A stretch of DNA of 6,370 nt. It comes from Mycobacterium sp. (lineage in GTDB: Bacteria; Actinomycetota; Actinomycetes; Mycobacteriales; Mycobacteriaceae). The stretch covers positions 1 to 6,370 of the forward strand of contig JAOPWF010000198.1 of the NCBI GenBank assembly GCA_025965815.1. The letters are read 5' to 3'. This document shows positions 1 through 5,684 of the stretch, in pieces. Under the pieces are notes generated by a model that saw only the letters and a program-made list of their open reading frames with translations, had not been told where the DNA came from and did not search any database. Numbering within the stretch: the first letter of the stretch is position 1; every line of letters starts with the position of its first letter. Position numbers and translations under genes: made by a program.

Positions 1-76
1 GACTGGTTCCAGCCTTGCCGTCGGGCGAACCGTTGTCGTCATGGCTTCCACCCATCAACGCGCCGACAGCTGGCAT
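1..76 (-). CDS. Possible start of an unidentified gene, cut by the left edge
   Basis: From an ATG at 76-74 the minus strand stays open to the window edge for 25 codons, beginning MPAVGALMGG and continuing with a polar, probably disordered stretch. A weak purine-rich AGGTAGG lies 5 nt upstream (82-88) and could serve as a ribosome binding site. The frame has the same orientation as htpX and starts 46 bp after its stop. I do not recognise the product. In M. tuberculosis the neighbour on this side is gpdA1 in convergent orientation, and I see no match to its C-terminus here. With so few codons this may be chance, and the stretch may simply be intergenic. Confidence 0.2.
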   Translation of the reverse strand, partial: MPAVGALMGGSHDDNGSPDGKAGTS

Positions 77-91
77 CTGTGCCTACCTGTC

Positions 92-114
92 AGCGGGGGC
101 GCCATGACCCCGCT
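92..114 (-). terminator. Hairpin just downstream of htpX, possible terminator
   Basis: AGCGGGG (92-98) and CCCCGCT (108-114) form a perfect 7-bp GC-rich stem with a 9-nt loop, 9 bp after the htpX stop codon. No U-tract follows on either strand, so it is not a canonical intrinsic terminator. Mycobacterial terminators often lack a clear U-tract, which keeps this possible. It could also be a chance inverted repeat in GC-rich DNA. Confidence 0.3.
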
Positions 115-122
115 AGGGGCCG

Positions 123-1004
123 CTAGAACTGGCCCGGTCCGCGACCGGCCATCTGCTCGAGGCGGCTGATCCGGTCCTCCATCGGCGGGTGGGTGGAGAA
201 CAGCTTGCCGATCTTCTCGCCGGGCCGGAACGGGTTGGCGATCATCAGGTGCGCATTGTCGGCCAGCTTCGGATCCGGCGGCAGCGGGGCCATCTCCACA
301 CCCCGGCTGATCTTGCGCAGCGCGGACGCCAGTGCCAGCGGGTCACCGGTCAGCAAGGCGCCGGACTCGTCGGCCTGGTATTCGCGTGACCGAGACACCG
401 CCAGCCGAATCACCGTCGCCGCGATCGGACCCAGCAGCGAAACAAGCAGCAGCGCAAACGGATTGGTGCCACCCTCCCGGTTCCCGCCGAACATGCCCGC
501 GAACATGGCGATATTGGCCAGCGCGGTGATCACCGCGGCCAGCGCGCCGGCGACACCCGAAATCAGAATGTCGCGGTTGTAGACGTGCGACAGCTCGTGG
601 CCCAGCACAGCCCGCAGCTCGCGCTCGTTGAGGATGGCCAGGATTCCGGTGGTGGCGCACACCGCGGCGTTGCGTGGGTTGCGGCCGGTGGCGAACGCGT
701 TCGGGTTGGCTGTGTCGCTGATGTAGAGCCGCGGCATCGGCTGATGCGCTGCGGTGGCCAGTTCCCGCACGATGCGGTACATCACCGGCTGCTCCAGCTC
801 GGTGACCGGTTGGCAGTGCATCGCGCGCAGCGCCAGCTTGTCGCTGTTGAAGTACACGTAGACGTTCATGCCCACGGCGAACAGCACCGCCAGCCCCAGG
901 ATCGCGGTGCTTCGGAACAGCGCCCCGATGAACACGATCAGCGCCGACATGCCGACCAACAGCAAAAACGTCTTGAACGTGTTGGCGTGTGGATGCCAGG
1001 TCAT
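123..1004 (-). CDS. htpX: Membrane zinc metalloprotease HtpX
   Basis: A 293-residue M48-family protease of the cytoplasmic membrane. The family degrades misfolded or damaged membrane proteins, alongside FtsH. The zinc-binding HELSH motif is at residues 136-140 (His136, Glu137, His140). The third ligand is Glu208 in SRSREYQAD (204-212), the usual HtpX signature. Two N-terminal membrane segments lie at about 11-30 and 33-52, and two more hydrophobic stretches at about 150-172 and 183-203. The length is close to that of other HtpX proteins, and the sequence looks intact. The ATG start is supported by AGGAGG 6 nt upstream. It lies 99 bp downstream of grcC1 on the same strand, as Rv0563 follows Rv0562 in M. 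tuberculosis. An ECF-type promoter-like sequence in that gap suggests it can be transcribed separately under envelope stress. The substrate range cannot be read from the sequence. Confidence 0.95.
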   Translation of the reverse strand: MTWHPHANTFKTFLLLVGMSALIVFIGALFRSTAILGLAVLFAVGMNVYVYFNSDKLALRAMHCQPVTELEQPVMYRIVRELATAAHQPMPRLYISDTANPNAFATGRNPRNAAVCATTGILAILNERELRAVLGHELSHVYNRDILISGVAGALAAVITALANIAMFAGMFGGNREGGTNPFALLLVSLLGPIAATVIRLAVSRSREYQADESGALLTGDPLALASALRKISRGVEMAPLPPDPKLADNAHLMIANPFRPGEKIGKLFSTHPPMEDRISRLEQMAGRGPGQF

Positions 1005-1010
1005 CAGCTT

Positions 1011-1016
1011 CCTCCT
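1011..1016 (-). promoter_or_regulatory. htpX ribosome binding site
   Basis: AGGAGG on the minus strand, 6 nt before the ATG at 1004. It is the only strong Shine-Dalgarno sequence in the window and fixes the htpX start. The other three complete genes with readable upstream DNA lack one and look leaderless. Confidence 0.75.
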
Positions 1017-1043
1017 ACCAAGACAATGCGATACCGCTGATTA

Positions 1044-1070
1044 AACGCTCAGCAAGGCACCGGAGGTTCC
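1044..1070 (-). promoter_or_regulatory. Candidate ECF-sigma promoter of htpX (SigE/SigH-like)
   Basis: On the minus strand GGGGAAC carries a GGAAC -35 element (1066-1070), followed after 18 nt by CGTT (1044-1047). This resembles the GGAAC...GTT pattern of mycobacterial SigE/SigH-type promoters. A transcript starting a few bases further on, near 1036, would have a leader of about 30 nt containing the AGGAGG site, which is sensible geometry. From memory, htpX belongs to the SigE surfactant-stress response in M. tuberculosis. The match is by eye; short motifs like this also occur by chance. Confidence 0.5.
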
Positions 1071-1103
1071 CCGGAGCCCCCCGCACCGGCGGCATCGAGA
1101 CGG

Positions 1104-2111
1104 TTAGCCATGGCGATTGACGGTGTAGTCGACCAGCGAGGCCAGCGCCGCGCGCCCGGCGCAGTCGGGCAGTTTGGCCAGTTCGTCGCGGGCCTCCCGG
1201 GCGTACCGGGCGACGGTGTTCTTGGCGCTGACCATGCCCGGCGACCTACGCAGCAGTGTCAGCGCCTCCGCGACGTCGGCATCGTCCTCGACCGGCCCGG
1301 ACAGCAGCTGCCGCAGCCGGTCGGTGTCCGCACCGGTCTCGCGCAGTGCGTAGAGCACCGGCAGGGTATGCACACCCTCGCGCAGGTCGGTGCCCGGAAC
1401 CTTGCCCGACTCGTCCGGGTCGCTGTCGATGTCGATGATGTCGTCAGAAATCTGGAACGCGGTCCCGACGATGCCGCCGAGCCGGCTCAGCCGCTCGATC
1501 TGCTCCTCATCGGACCCGGAGAATGTCGCGCCGAACCGGCCGGAGGCGGCGATCAGGCAGGCGGTCTTCTCGTACACCACCTTCAGGTAGTGCTCGACCG
1601 AGTCGACGCCCTCGGCCGCGCCGCGGGTCTCTCGCATCTGACCGGTGACCAGCTGCGCGAAGGTCTCGGCGATGATGCGCACCGCGTCCGGGCCGAGCCG
1701 GGACACCAGCCGCGACGCGGTGGCGAACAGGTAGTCGCCGGCCAGGATGGCGATGTTGTTGCTCCACCGGGCGTTCGCACTGGGTGCACCACGCCGCACT
1801 TGCGCCTCGTCCATTACGTCGTCGTGGTACAGCGTCGCGAGGTGCACCAACTCGATGACCGCGCCGGCGACGGTGACCTGCCAGGCGTCGGGCTCCGGTC
1901 CCAGCTGCGCTGAGAGCACGGTGAACAGCGGGCGGAAGCGTTTGCCGCCGGCCTGGAACAGATGCTGCACCGCCTCGGCCATCAGCTCGTCGGCCTTGCC
2001 CAGCTCGGTGTCCATCAGGTTCTCGATGCGGGCCACACCCTCGCGGACGTTATCGGCGAACGCCGGGTCGCCGAAATCAACGCCCGCAACCACGCTGCCC
2101 GGTGTCCTCAT
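1104..2111 (-). CDS. grcC1: Trans-polyprenyl diphosphate synthase GrcC1
   Basis: A 335-residue all-trans prenyltransferase that extends allylic diphosphates with isopentenyl diphosphate units. The GGKRFRP substrate-binding motif is at 55-61. The first Asp-rich motif is DDVMD (97-101) and the second is DDIID (223-227), both complete, so the enzyme should be active. The residues just before the first motif are small (Ala92, Thr93), as in long-chain synthases such as the octaprenyl enzyme of E. coli. This argues for a long product, plausibly the C45 tail of menaquinone-9, rather than farnesyl or geranylgeranyl diphosphate. Product length is inferred. It closely resembles Rv0562 from memory, including the MRTP start and the YTV.RHG end. 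The start lies 21 bp from the divergent menJ start, has no Shine-Dalgarno sequence and is probably leaderless. Its neighbours menJ and menG act on the same quinone. Confidence 0.93.
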   Translation of the reverse strand: MRTPGSVVAGVDFGDPAFADNVREGVARIENLMDTELGKADELMAEAVQHLFQAGGKRFRPLFTVLSAQLGPEPDAWQVTVAGAVIELVHLATLYHDDVMDEAQVRRGAPSANARWSNNIAILAGDYLFATASRLVSRLGPDAVRIIAETFAQLVTGQMRETRGAAEGVDSVEHYLKVVYEKTACLIAASGRFGATFSGSDEEQIERLSRLGGIVGTAFQISDDIIDIDSDPDESGKVPGTDLREGVHTLPVLYALRETGADTDRLRQLLSGPVEDDADVAEALTLLRRSPGMVSAKNTVARYAREARDELAKLPDCAGRAALASLVDYTVNRHG

Positions 2112-2117
2112 TGGTCC

Positions 2118-2123
2118 AACATA
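2118..2123 (-). promoter_or_regulatory. Candidate -10 element for leaderless grcC1 mRNA
   Basis: TATGTT on the minus strand fits TANNNT and ends 6 nt before the grcC1 ATG. Transcription would therefore begin at or next to the start codon. No convincing -35 is visible, as is common in mycobacteria. It overlaps the menJ -10 on the other strand. Confidence 0.5.
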
Positions 2124-2125
2124 CT
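2120..2125 (+). promoter_or_regulatory. Candidate -10 element for leaderless menJ mRNA
   Basis: CATACT matches TATAAT at four of six positions, including the conserved A at position 2 and T at position 6. It ends 7 nt before the menJ ATG at 2133, so a transcript starting there would have no leader. There is no Shine-Dalgarno sequence to suggest otherwise. The first base is not the consensus T, so this is the weaker of the two opposed elements. Confidence 0.42.
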
Positions 2126-2132
2126 GGTGATC

Positions 2133-3398
2133 ATGGACACCCGGCGGGCAGTAGCTCAGCGACTCGGGGATACGCCCAGCGCCGATGTGGTGGTGGTCGG
2201 TGCCGGACCGGCCGGTTCGGCGGCCGCCGCCTGGGCCGCCCGCAGCGGCCGTGACGTGCTGGTCGTCGACTCGGCGCAGTTCCCCAGGGACAAGGCCTGC
2301 GGCGACGGGTTGACGCCGCGTGCGGTCGCCGAGCTGCAGCTATTGGGCCTGAGCGACTGGCTGGACAGCCGCATCCGGCATCGCGGGCTGCGGATGTCCG
2401 GTTTCGGCGCCGATGTCGAGGTGGAGTGGCCGGGCCCGTCGTTCCCGTCGACCGGTAGTGCGGTGCCCCGCCTCGAACTGGACGACCGCATCCGCCAGGT
2501 CGCCGCCGATGACGGAGCCAAGATGCTCCTCGGTGCGAAAGCGGTTGACGTACAGCATGATTCGTCGGGCCGGGTACGCGCACTTGTCGTGGACGACGGC
2601 ACCGGGCGGACCGAGATCGGATGCGGACAGTTGATCGTCGCCGACGGCGCCCGCTCGACACTGGGCCGCGCGCTCGGCCGGCAATGGCATCAGCAGACGG
2701 TGTACGGCGTGGCGGCGCGCGGGTATCTGGCGACGCCGCGCAGCAACGAGCCGTGGATCACCTCGCACCTGGAATTGCGCTCACCGGAGGGCGAACTGCT
2801 GCCCGGCTACGGCTGGATCTTCCCGCTCGGCAACGGCGAAGTGAACATCGGCGTCGGCGCCCTGTCGACGTCGAAACGACAGGCGGATGCGGCGCTGCGG
2901 CCGCTGATGTCCTATTACACGAGCCTGCGCCGCGAGGAATGGGGCTTCGACGGCGAACCCCGCGCCGTCATCTCGGCGTTGCTGCCGATGGGTGGTGCGG
3001 TCTCCGGGGTCGCCGGACCGAACTGGATGCTCATCGGCGACGCGGCGGCCTGCGTCAATCCGCTCAACGGCGAGGGCATCGACTACGGCCTGGAGACCGG
3101 CCGGATGGCGGTGGAACTGCTCGACACTGCCGACCTCACCCGGGTGTGGCCGGAGACCCTGCAGCAGCACTACGGCCGGGGTTTCTCCATCGCGCGGCGG
3201 CTGGCCCTGCTGCTGACCATCCCCCGTTTTCTGCCTGCGACCGGGCCGCTGGCGATGCGGTCAGCCGCATTGATGGGCATCGCGGTGCGGGTGATGGGCA
3301 ACCTGGTGACCGACGACGACGCCGACTGGGTGGCGCGGGTCTGGCGGCGCGCCGGCGCGGGCTCACGCCGGATTGACCGGCGTCCGCCGTTCAGTTGA
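2133..3398 (+). CDS. menJ: Menaquinone side-chain reductase MenJ (geranylgeranyl reductase family)
   Basis: A 421-residue FAD-dependent oxidoreductase of the geranylgeranyl reductase family, matching Rv0561c (MenJ) of M. tuberculosis from memory. That enzyme saturates the second isoprene unit of menaquinone-9, giving MK-9(II-H2). The Rossmann motif GAGPAG is at 23-28. The family motif PRDKACGDG is at 51-59. A DG motif (VADGARS) lies at 169-175, and the C-terminal FAD-binding GDAAACVNPLNGEG at 302-315. I use the ATG at 2133; an in-frame GTG at 2127 is possible but would not suit the -10 spacing. About ten extra residues precede the Rossmann fold compared with Rv0561c as I recall it. The conserved end DRRPPFS is present. 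The last 36 bp overlap the convergent exporter gene in codon register. The enzyme should work at the membrane on its lipid quinone substrate. Confidence 0.92.
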   Translation: MDTRRAVAQRLGDTPSADVVVVGAGPAGSAAAAWAARSGRDVLVVDSAQFPRDKACGDGLTPRAVAELQLLGLSDWLDSRIRHRGLRMSGFGADVEVEWPGPSFPSTGSAVPRLELDDRIRQVAADDGAKMLLGAKAVDVQHDSSGRVRALVVDDGTGRTEIGCGQLIVADGARSTLGRALGRQWHQQTVYGVAARGYLATPRSNEPWITSHLELRSPEGELLPGYGWIFPLGNGEVNIGVGALSTSKRQADAALRPLMSYYTSLRREEWGFDGEPRAVISALLPMGGAVSGVAGPNWMLIGDAAACVNPLNGEGIDYGLETGRMAVELLDTADLTRVWPETLQQHYGRGFSIARRLALLLTIPRFLPATGPLAMRSAALMGIAVRVMGNLVTDDDADWVARVWRRAGAGSRRIDRRPPFS

Positions 3399-4940
3399 GC
3401 CGCGGGCAGGCAACAGAACTCCCACGACGACCGCCGCGACCAGGGCGATACCGGCGCAGACCAGCGAGCCGATGAAAAGCCCGTCAAGGAAAGCATTTTC
3501 GACGGCCTGCCGGATGGCCGGACCCTGTTGCGGTGGTAGCTGACCCACTACCCGGACCGCCGCGGCCATCGACTGCCGCATCGCGGTGCGAGCATCGGCG
3601 GGCAGCGCCGCCAGTGCCGAAGAGTCGGCGAGCCGTCCGGCGTACACCGACGCGAACACGCTGCCGACGATGGCCACGCCGAGGGTGCCGCCCAGCTCAC
3701 GGGTGGTGTCGTTCACCGCTGATCCGACGCCGGCCTTGTCGACACTCAGGGACCCCATGATCGATTCGGTGGCCGGCGCCGTCGTCAGGCCGAGACCGCC
3801 GCCGAGGAGCACCATCTGCATCGCGATCACCGAGTAGGCCGTGCTCGCGTCGACGGTGGCCGCCCACGCCAGCCCTGTCGCGAAGACCGCCAGTCCCCCG
3901 GCGACGACGACGGTGGTGCCGATCCGCTCGACCAAGCGGGGAGCGACGACGCTGGCGACCGCGATCGAGATCGCAACCGGCAGCAGCCGCACCCCGGTCT
4001 GAAATGCGCTGTAGTCCTTCACGAACTGGAAGTACTGGGTGATCACGAAGATGAATCCGAACAGCGTCAGAAAGCCCGCGGTCACCGCGAGGCTGCCGCC
4101 GGAGAACCGTCGGTTCGTGAACACGGAGAGGTCAAGCATCGGATGGGCGCGACGCCGCTCCCACGCCACGAAGGCGGCGAGGCCGGCGGCCGCGATGCCG
4201 AAGCCGGTCAGGGTGCGGCCGTTCGTCCAGCCGACGTTCGGGCCTTCGATGATGGTGTAGACGAGCGCGGTCACACCGACCGTCGACAGCACGAATCCCA
4301 CGATGTCGAGCGGTGGGGTGGCCGGGTCCCGCGACGTCGGTATGAACAGCACGGCGCCGACGATGGCGATCACGGCGACCGGCACATTGACGAGGAAGAT
4401 CGAACCCCAGGAGAAATGCTCCAGCAGCCAGCCGCCGGAAATCGGTCCCACGGCCACCCCGATGCCGGTCATGGCCGCCCACAATCCAATTGCCTTGGCG
4501 CGCCGCTTGGGGTCGGTGAAGATGTTGGTGATCAGCGCGAGCGTCGTCGGAAAGATCACCGCCGCACCGATTCCCATGGCAGCGCGGGCCACGATCAGGG
4601 CGTCCGCAGAGTTGACCTGTGACGCAATGGCAGAGGTCGCCGCGAAAAGCGCCAGACCGAGGCTGAGCCAGCCGCGCCGGCCGTAGCGGTCGCTAAGACT
4701 GCCCGCAGACAGCAGCAGGCCGGTGATCACGAGCGTGTATGCATCCACGATCCATTGCAATTGCGCGGTATCCGCGTCCAGTTCGCGGGAGAGCGTAGGT
4801 AGGGCGACGTTGACGATAGTGGCGTCCACGCTGATGACGAAGACGCTGAGGCAGATGACGGCGAGCGCGGCGACCGGGCGGTCGCGAAACTGGGGGTACC
4901 TCCCGCTTGCGGGGGAGGCGTGACGGAGGTGTGTAGTCAT
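3363..4940 (-). CDS. DHA2-family (EmrB/QacA type) MFS drug exporter, 14 TM segments
   Basis: A 525-residue major facilitator that probably exports small toxic compounds by proton antiport. Fourteen hydrophobic segments can be laid out between about residues 23 and 510. The DHA motif VDATIVNVALP is at 38-48, motif A (AGSLSDRYGRRG) at 79-90 and the antiporter motif C (GVAVGPISGG) at 161-170. A long loop between the last two segments (about 437-483) is typical of QacA-like proteins. I start at the ATG at 4940: it lies 7 nt from a good -10, whereas a TTG at 4976 falls inside the -35. Residues 3-18 are encoded by a palindrome-rich segment resembling a dispersed repeat. The last 11 residues are read antisense to menJ, and the stop lies within a menJ serine codon. 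It is divergent from the HxlR gene, which probably regulates it. The substrate is unknown; neighbouring quinone genes make a quinone-like or electrophilic compound worth considering. Confidence 0.9.
   Translation of the reverse strand: MTTHLRHASPASGRYPQFRDRPVAALAVICLSVFVISVDATIVNVALPTLSRELDADTAQLQWIVDAYTLVITGLLLSAGSLSDRYGRRGWLSLGLALFAATSAIASQVNSADALIVARAAMGIGAAVIFPTTLALITNIFTDPKRRAKAIGLWAAMTGIGVAVGPISGGWLLEHFSWGSIFLVNVPVAVIAIVGAVLFIPTSRDPATPPLDIVGFVLSTVGVTALVYTIIEGPNVGWTNGRTLTGFGIAAAGLAAFVAWERRRAHPMLDLSVFTNRRFSGGSLAVTAGFLTLFGFIFVITQYFQFVKDYSAFQTGVRLLPVAISIAVASVVAPRLVERIGTTVVVAGGLAVFATGLAWAATVDASTAYSVIAMQMVLLGGGLGLTTAPATESIMGSLSVDKAGVGSAVNDTTRELGGTLGVAIVGSVFASVYAGRLADSSALAALPADARTAMRQSMAAAVRVVGQLPPQQGPAIRQAVENAFLDGLFIGSLVCAGIALVAAVVVGVLLPARGSTERRTPVNPA
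4899..4918. repeat. GC-rich imperfect palindrome in the exporter's N-terminal coding region
   Basis: CCTCCCGC (4899-4906) faces GCGGGGGAGG (4909-4918) across a 2-nt centre; the arms pair with a two-G bulge. It is flanked by GGGGGTAC on one side and by CGTGACGGAGG on the other. I recall very similar CTCCCCCGCAAGCGGGAGGTACCCCC elements recurring in mycobacterial genomes, but a count is needed. It encodes the poorly conserved tail before TM1 of the exporter (residues about 8-16) and could fold in the mRNA near its 5' end. Confidence 0.4.
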
Positions 4941-4947
4941 AGACGTG

Positions 4948-4976
4948 AACGTAAACCTAGTAGACAAGTTATTCAA
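4948..4976 (-). promoter_or_regulatory. Candidate sigma-A promoter of the MFS exporter gene
   Basis: On the minus strand, TTGAAT (-35, 4971-4976) and TACGTT (-10, 4948-4953) are separated by exactly 17 nt. The -10 ends 7 nt before the ATG at 4940, and no Shine-Dalgarno sequence is present. A leaderless transcript is therefore likely. This is the best-formed -35/-10 pair in the window. Confidence 0.5.
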
Positions 4977-4999
4977 GTATTACGACTACTTAATTGTCT
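4962..4999. promoter_or_regulatory. Outer inverted repeat between exporter and regulator, possible operator
   Basis: AGACAA (4962-4967) is mirrored by TTGTCT (4994-4999), a perfect 6-bp inverted repeat with 26 nt between arms. One arm lies in the spacer of the exporter promoter and the other just upstream of the regulator -10. A bound protein could thus affect both genes. Its centre does not coincide with that of the inner palindrome, so only one of the two may be real. Confidence 0.3.
4971..4995. promoter_or_regulatory. Inner palindrome, candidate HxlR operator
   Basis: ATTCAAGTA (4971-4979) and TACTTAATT (4987-4995) are inverted copies matching at 7 of 9 positions, including a perfect AAGTA/TACTT core around a 7-nt centre. 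It overlaps the exporter -35. HxlR/DUF24 regulators such as B. subtilis YodB bind short inverted repeats of similar size and AT-rich character at promoters. Assigning it to the adjacent HxlR protein is inference from position. A partial direct copy of the left arm (CAAGT at 4965-4969 and 4974-4978) is also present. Confidence 0.45.
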
Positions 5000-5005
5000 G
5001 AATGG

Positions 5006-5011
5006 TAGAGT
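5006..5011 (+). promoter_or_regulatory. Candidate -10 element for leaderless HxlR-gene mRNA
   Basis: TAGAGT fits TANNNT and ends 7 nt before the ATG at 5019. This puts the transcription start at or beside the start codon. No clear -35 is seen. The sequence between it and the ATG is pyrimidine-rich and cannot act as a Shine-Dalgarno site. Confidence 0.4.
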
Positions 5012-5018
5012 TCCTCCT

Positions 5019-5684
5019 ATGGCGGGCCGGAACTACAACCAGAACTGCCCCATAGCGAAGGGGCTCGATGTCGTCGGCGAACGATGGACACTCTTGATCC
5101 TGCGCGAGCTTGTCGGCGGTCCGCGTCGCTACGGCGACCTGCGCGCCCAACTGCCGGGTATCGCCACCAACCTGCTAGCCGACCGACTGCGGGAACTGGA
5201 AGATGCGGGAATCGTCGACCGCACCGAGTTGCCGCCACCGGTGGCCCGTACGGTCTACACCCTCAGTGACATGGGCTGGCGGAAGATCCCGCCGATCCTG
5301 CGGGCCATCGCGTTGTTCGGGGTGGACCTGCTCGAGCCGGATGAGAGCGCCGTGACGCCGCTGAACGGATTCCTCGCCGGCGTGCTGTTGCCCTTCGACC
5401 CCGCCCGCGCCACCACGTTGGACGCCGCATACCGCATCGATATCGACGACCGCCGTTTCGAACTGGCGGTGCGCAACGGACAGCTGACGGGAGCCCGAGG
5501 CGAACCTGCGGTGACGGTGCGGGCGGCCGCCGCGGATCTGGTCACCGCCCGTTTCGGCTCGACCGCCGCGGAGCGGAAGTCGGCGCTACGGCGGGTCGAG
5601 TTCGAGGGTGAAGCCGATGCTGTGGACGAGTTCCGCGACGCCCTTCACCTGGTCGCGGATCCCGGAGCGTTCGCCGCCGTTTAG
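5019..5684 (+). CDS. HxlR-family transcriptional regulator with C-terminal SCP2-like domain
   Basis: A 221-residue protein. Residues 8-105 form a winged helix-turn-helix of the HxlR (DUF24) family, with the typical [20 protein letters not shown] at 9-28 and the recognition region around 46-65 ([20 protein letters not shown]). Cys10 occupies the conserved N-terminal cysteine position that senses thiol-reactive compounds in relatives such as B. subtilis YodB. Most HxlR proteins are about 100-150 residues. Here about 100 more follow, with strands and a pattern ([17 protein letters not shown], later [10 protein letters not shown]) like the SCP2 sterol-carrier fold, as in some longer actinobacterial HxlR proteins. 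That domain might bind a hydrophobic ligand; this is inference. The ATG at 5019 matches the start of the HxlR domain; the frame is open further upstream from a GTG at 4920, but that would run antisense into the exporter gene. It is divergent from the exporter across 78 bp and probably controls it and itself. Its stop overlaps the menG stop by 4 bp. Confidence 0.88.
   Translation: MAGRNYNQNCPIAKGLDVVGERWTLLILRELVGGPRRYGDLRAQLPGIATNLLADRLRELEDAGIVDRTELPPPVARTVYTLSDMGWRKIPPILRAIALFGVDLLEPDESAVTPLNGFLAGVLLPFDPARATTLDAAYRIDIDDRRFELAVRNGQLTGARGEPAVTVRAAAADLVTARFGSTAAERKSALRRVEFEGEADAVDEFRDALHLVADPGAFAAV

Noticed and set aside
1056..1078. Hairpin GGC-A-CCGG ... CCGG-A-GCC between grcC1 and htpX, as a grcC1 terminator
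   Set aside because: The stem is short with an A-A mismatch and no U-tract, and it overlaps the better-supported ECF -35 element.
1110..1913. Long plus-strand frame antisense to grcC1
   Set aside because: No recognisable domain, and grcC1 has both Asp-rich motifs intact. Its openness follows from the codon bias of grcC1.
1962..2132. Open frame continuing upstream of menJ into grcC1
   Set aside because: It is antisense to the conserved N-terminal coding region of grcC1, and menJ homology begins only after the ATG at 2133.
2621..3376. Long second plus-strand frame inside menJ
   Set aside because: Arg/Ala-rich translation typical of an out-of-frame shadow in GC-rich DNA, and menJ itself has complete, recognisable motifs here.
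4143..4622. Plus-strand frame antisense to the exporter
   Set aside because: The translation is low-complexity Arg/Asp/Gly/His-rich with no start signal. It is explained by the GC bias of the exporter gene.
4941..4976. Extended exporter start at the TTG at 4976
   Set aside because: It would add 12 residues without family support, uses a rare start codon, and the TTG is part of the -35 hexamer of a promoter spaced for the ATG at 4940.
4920..5018. Extended HxlR start at the GTG at 4920
   Set aside because: It would run antisense across the exporter start and the whole control region. The HxlR domain begins right after the ATG at 5019.
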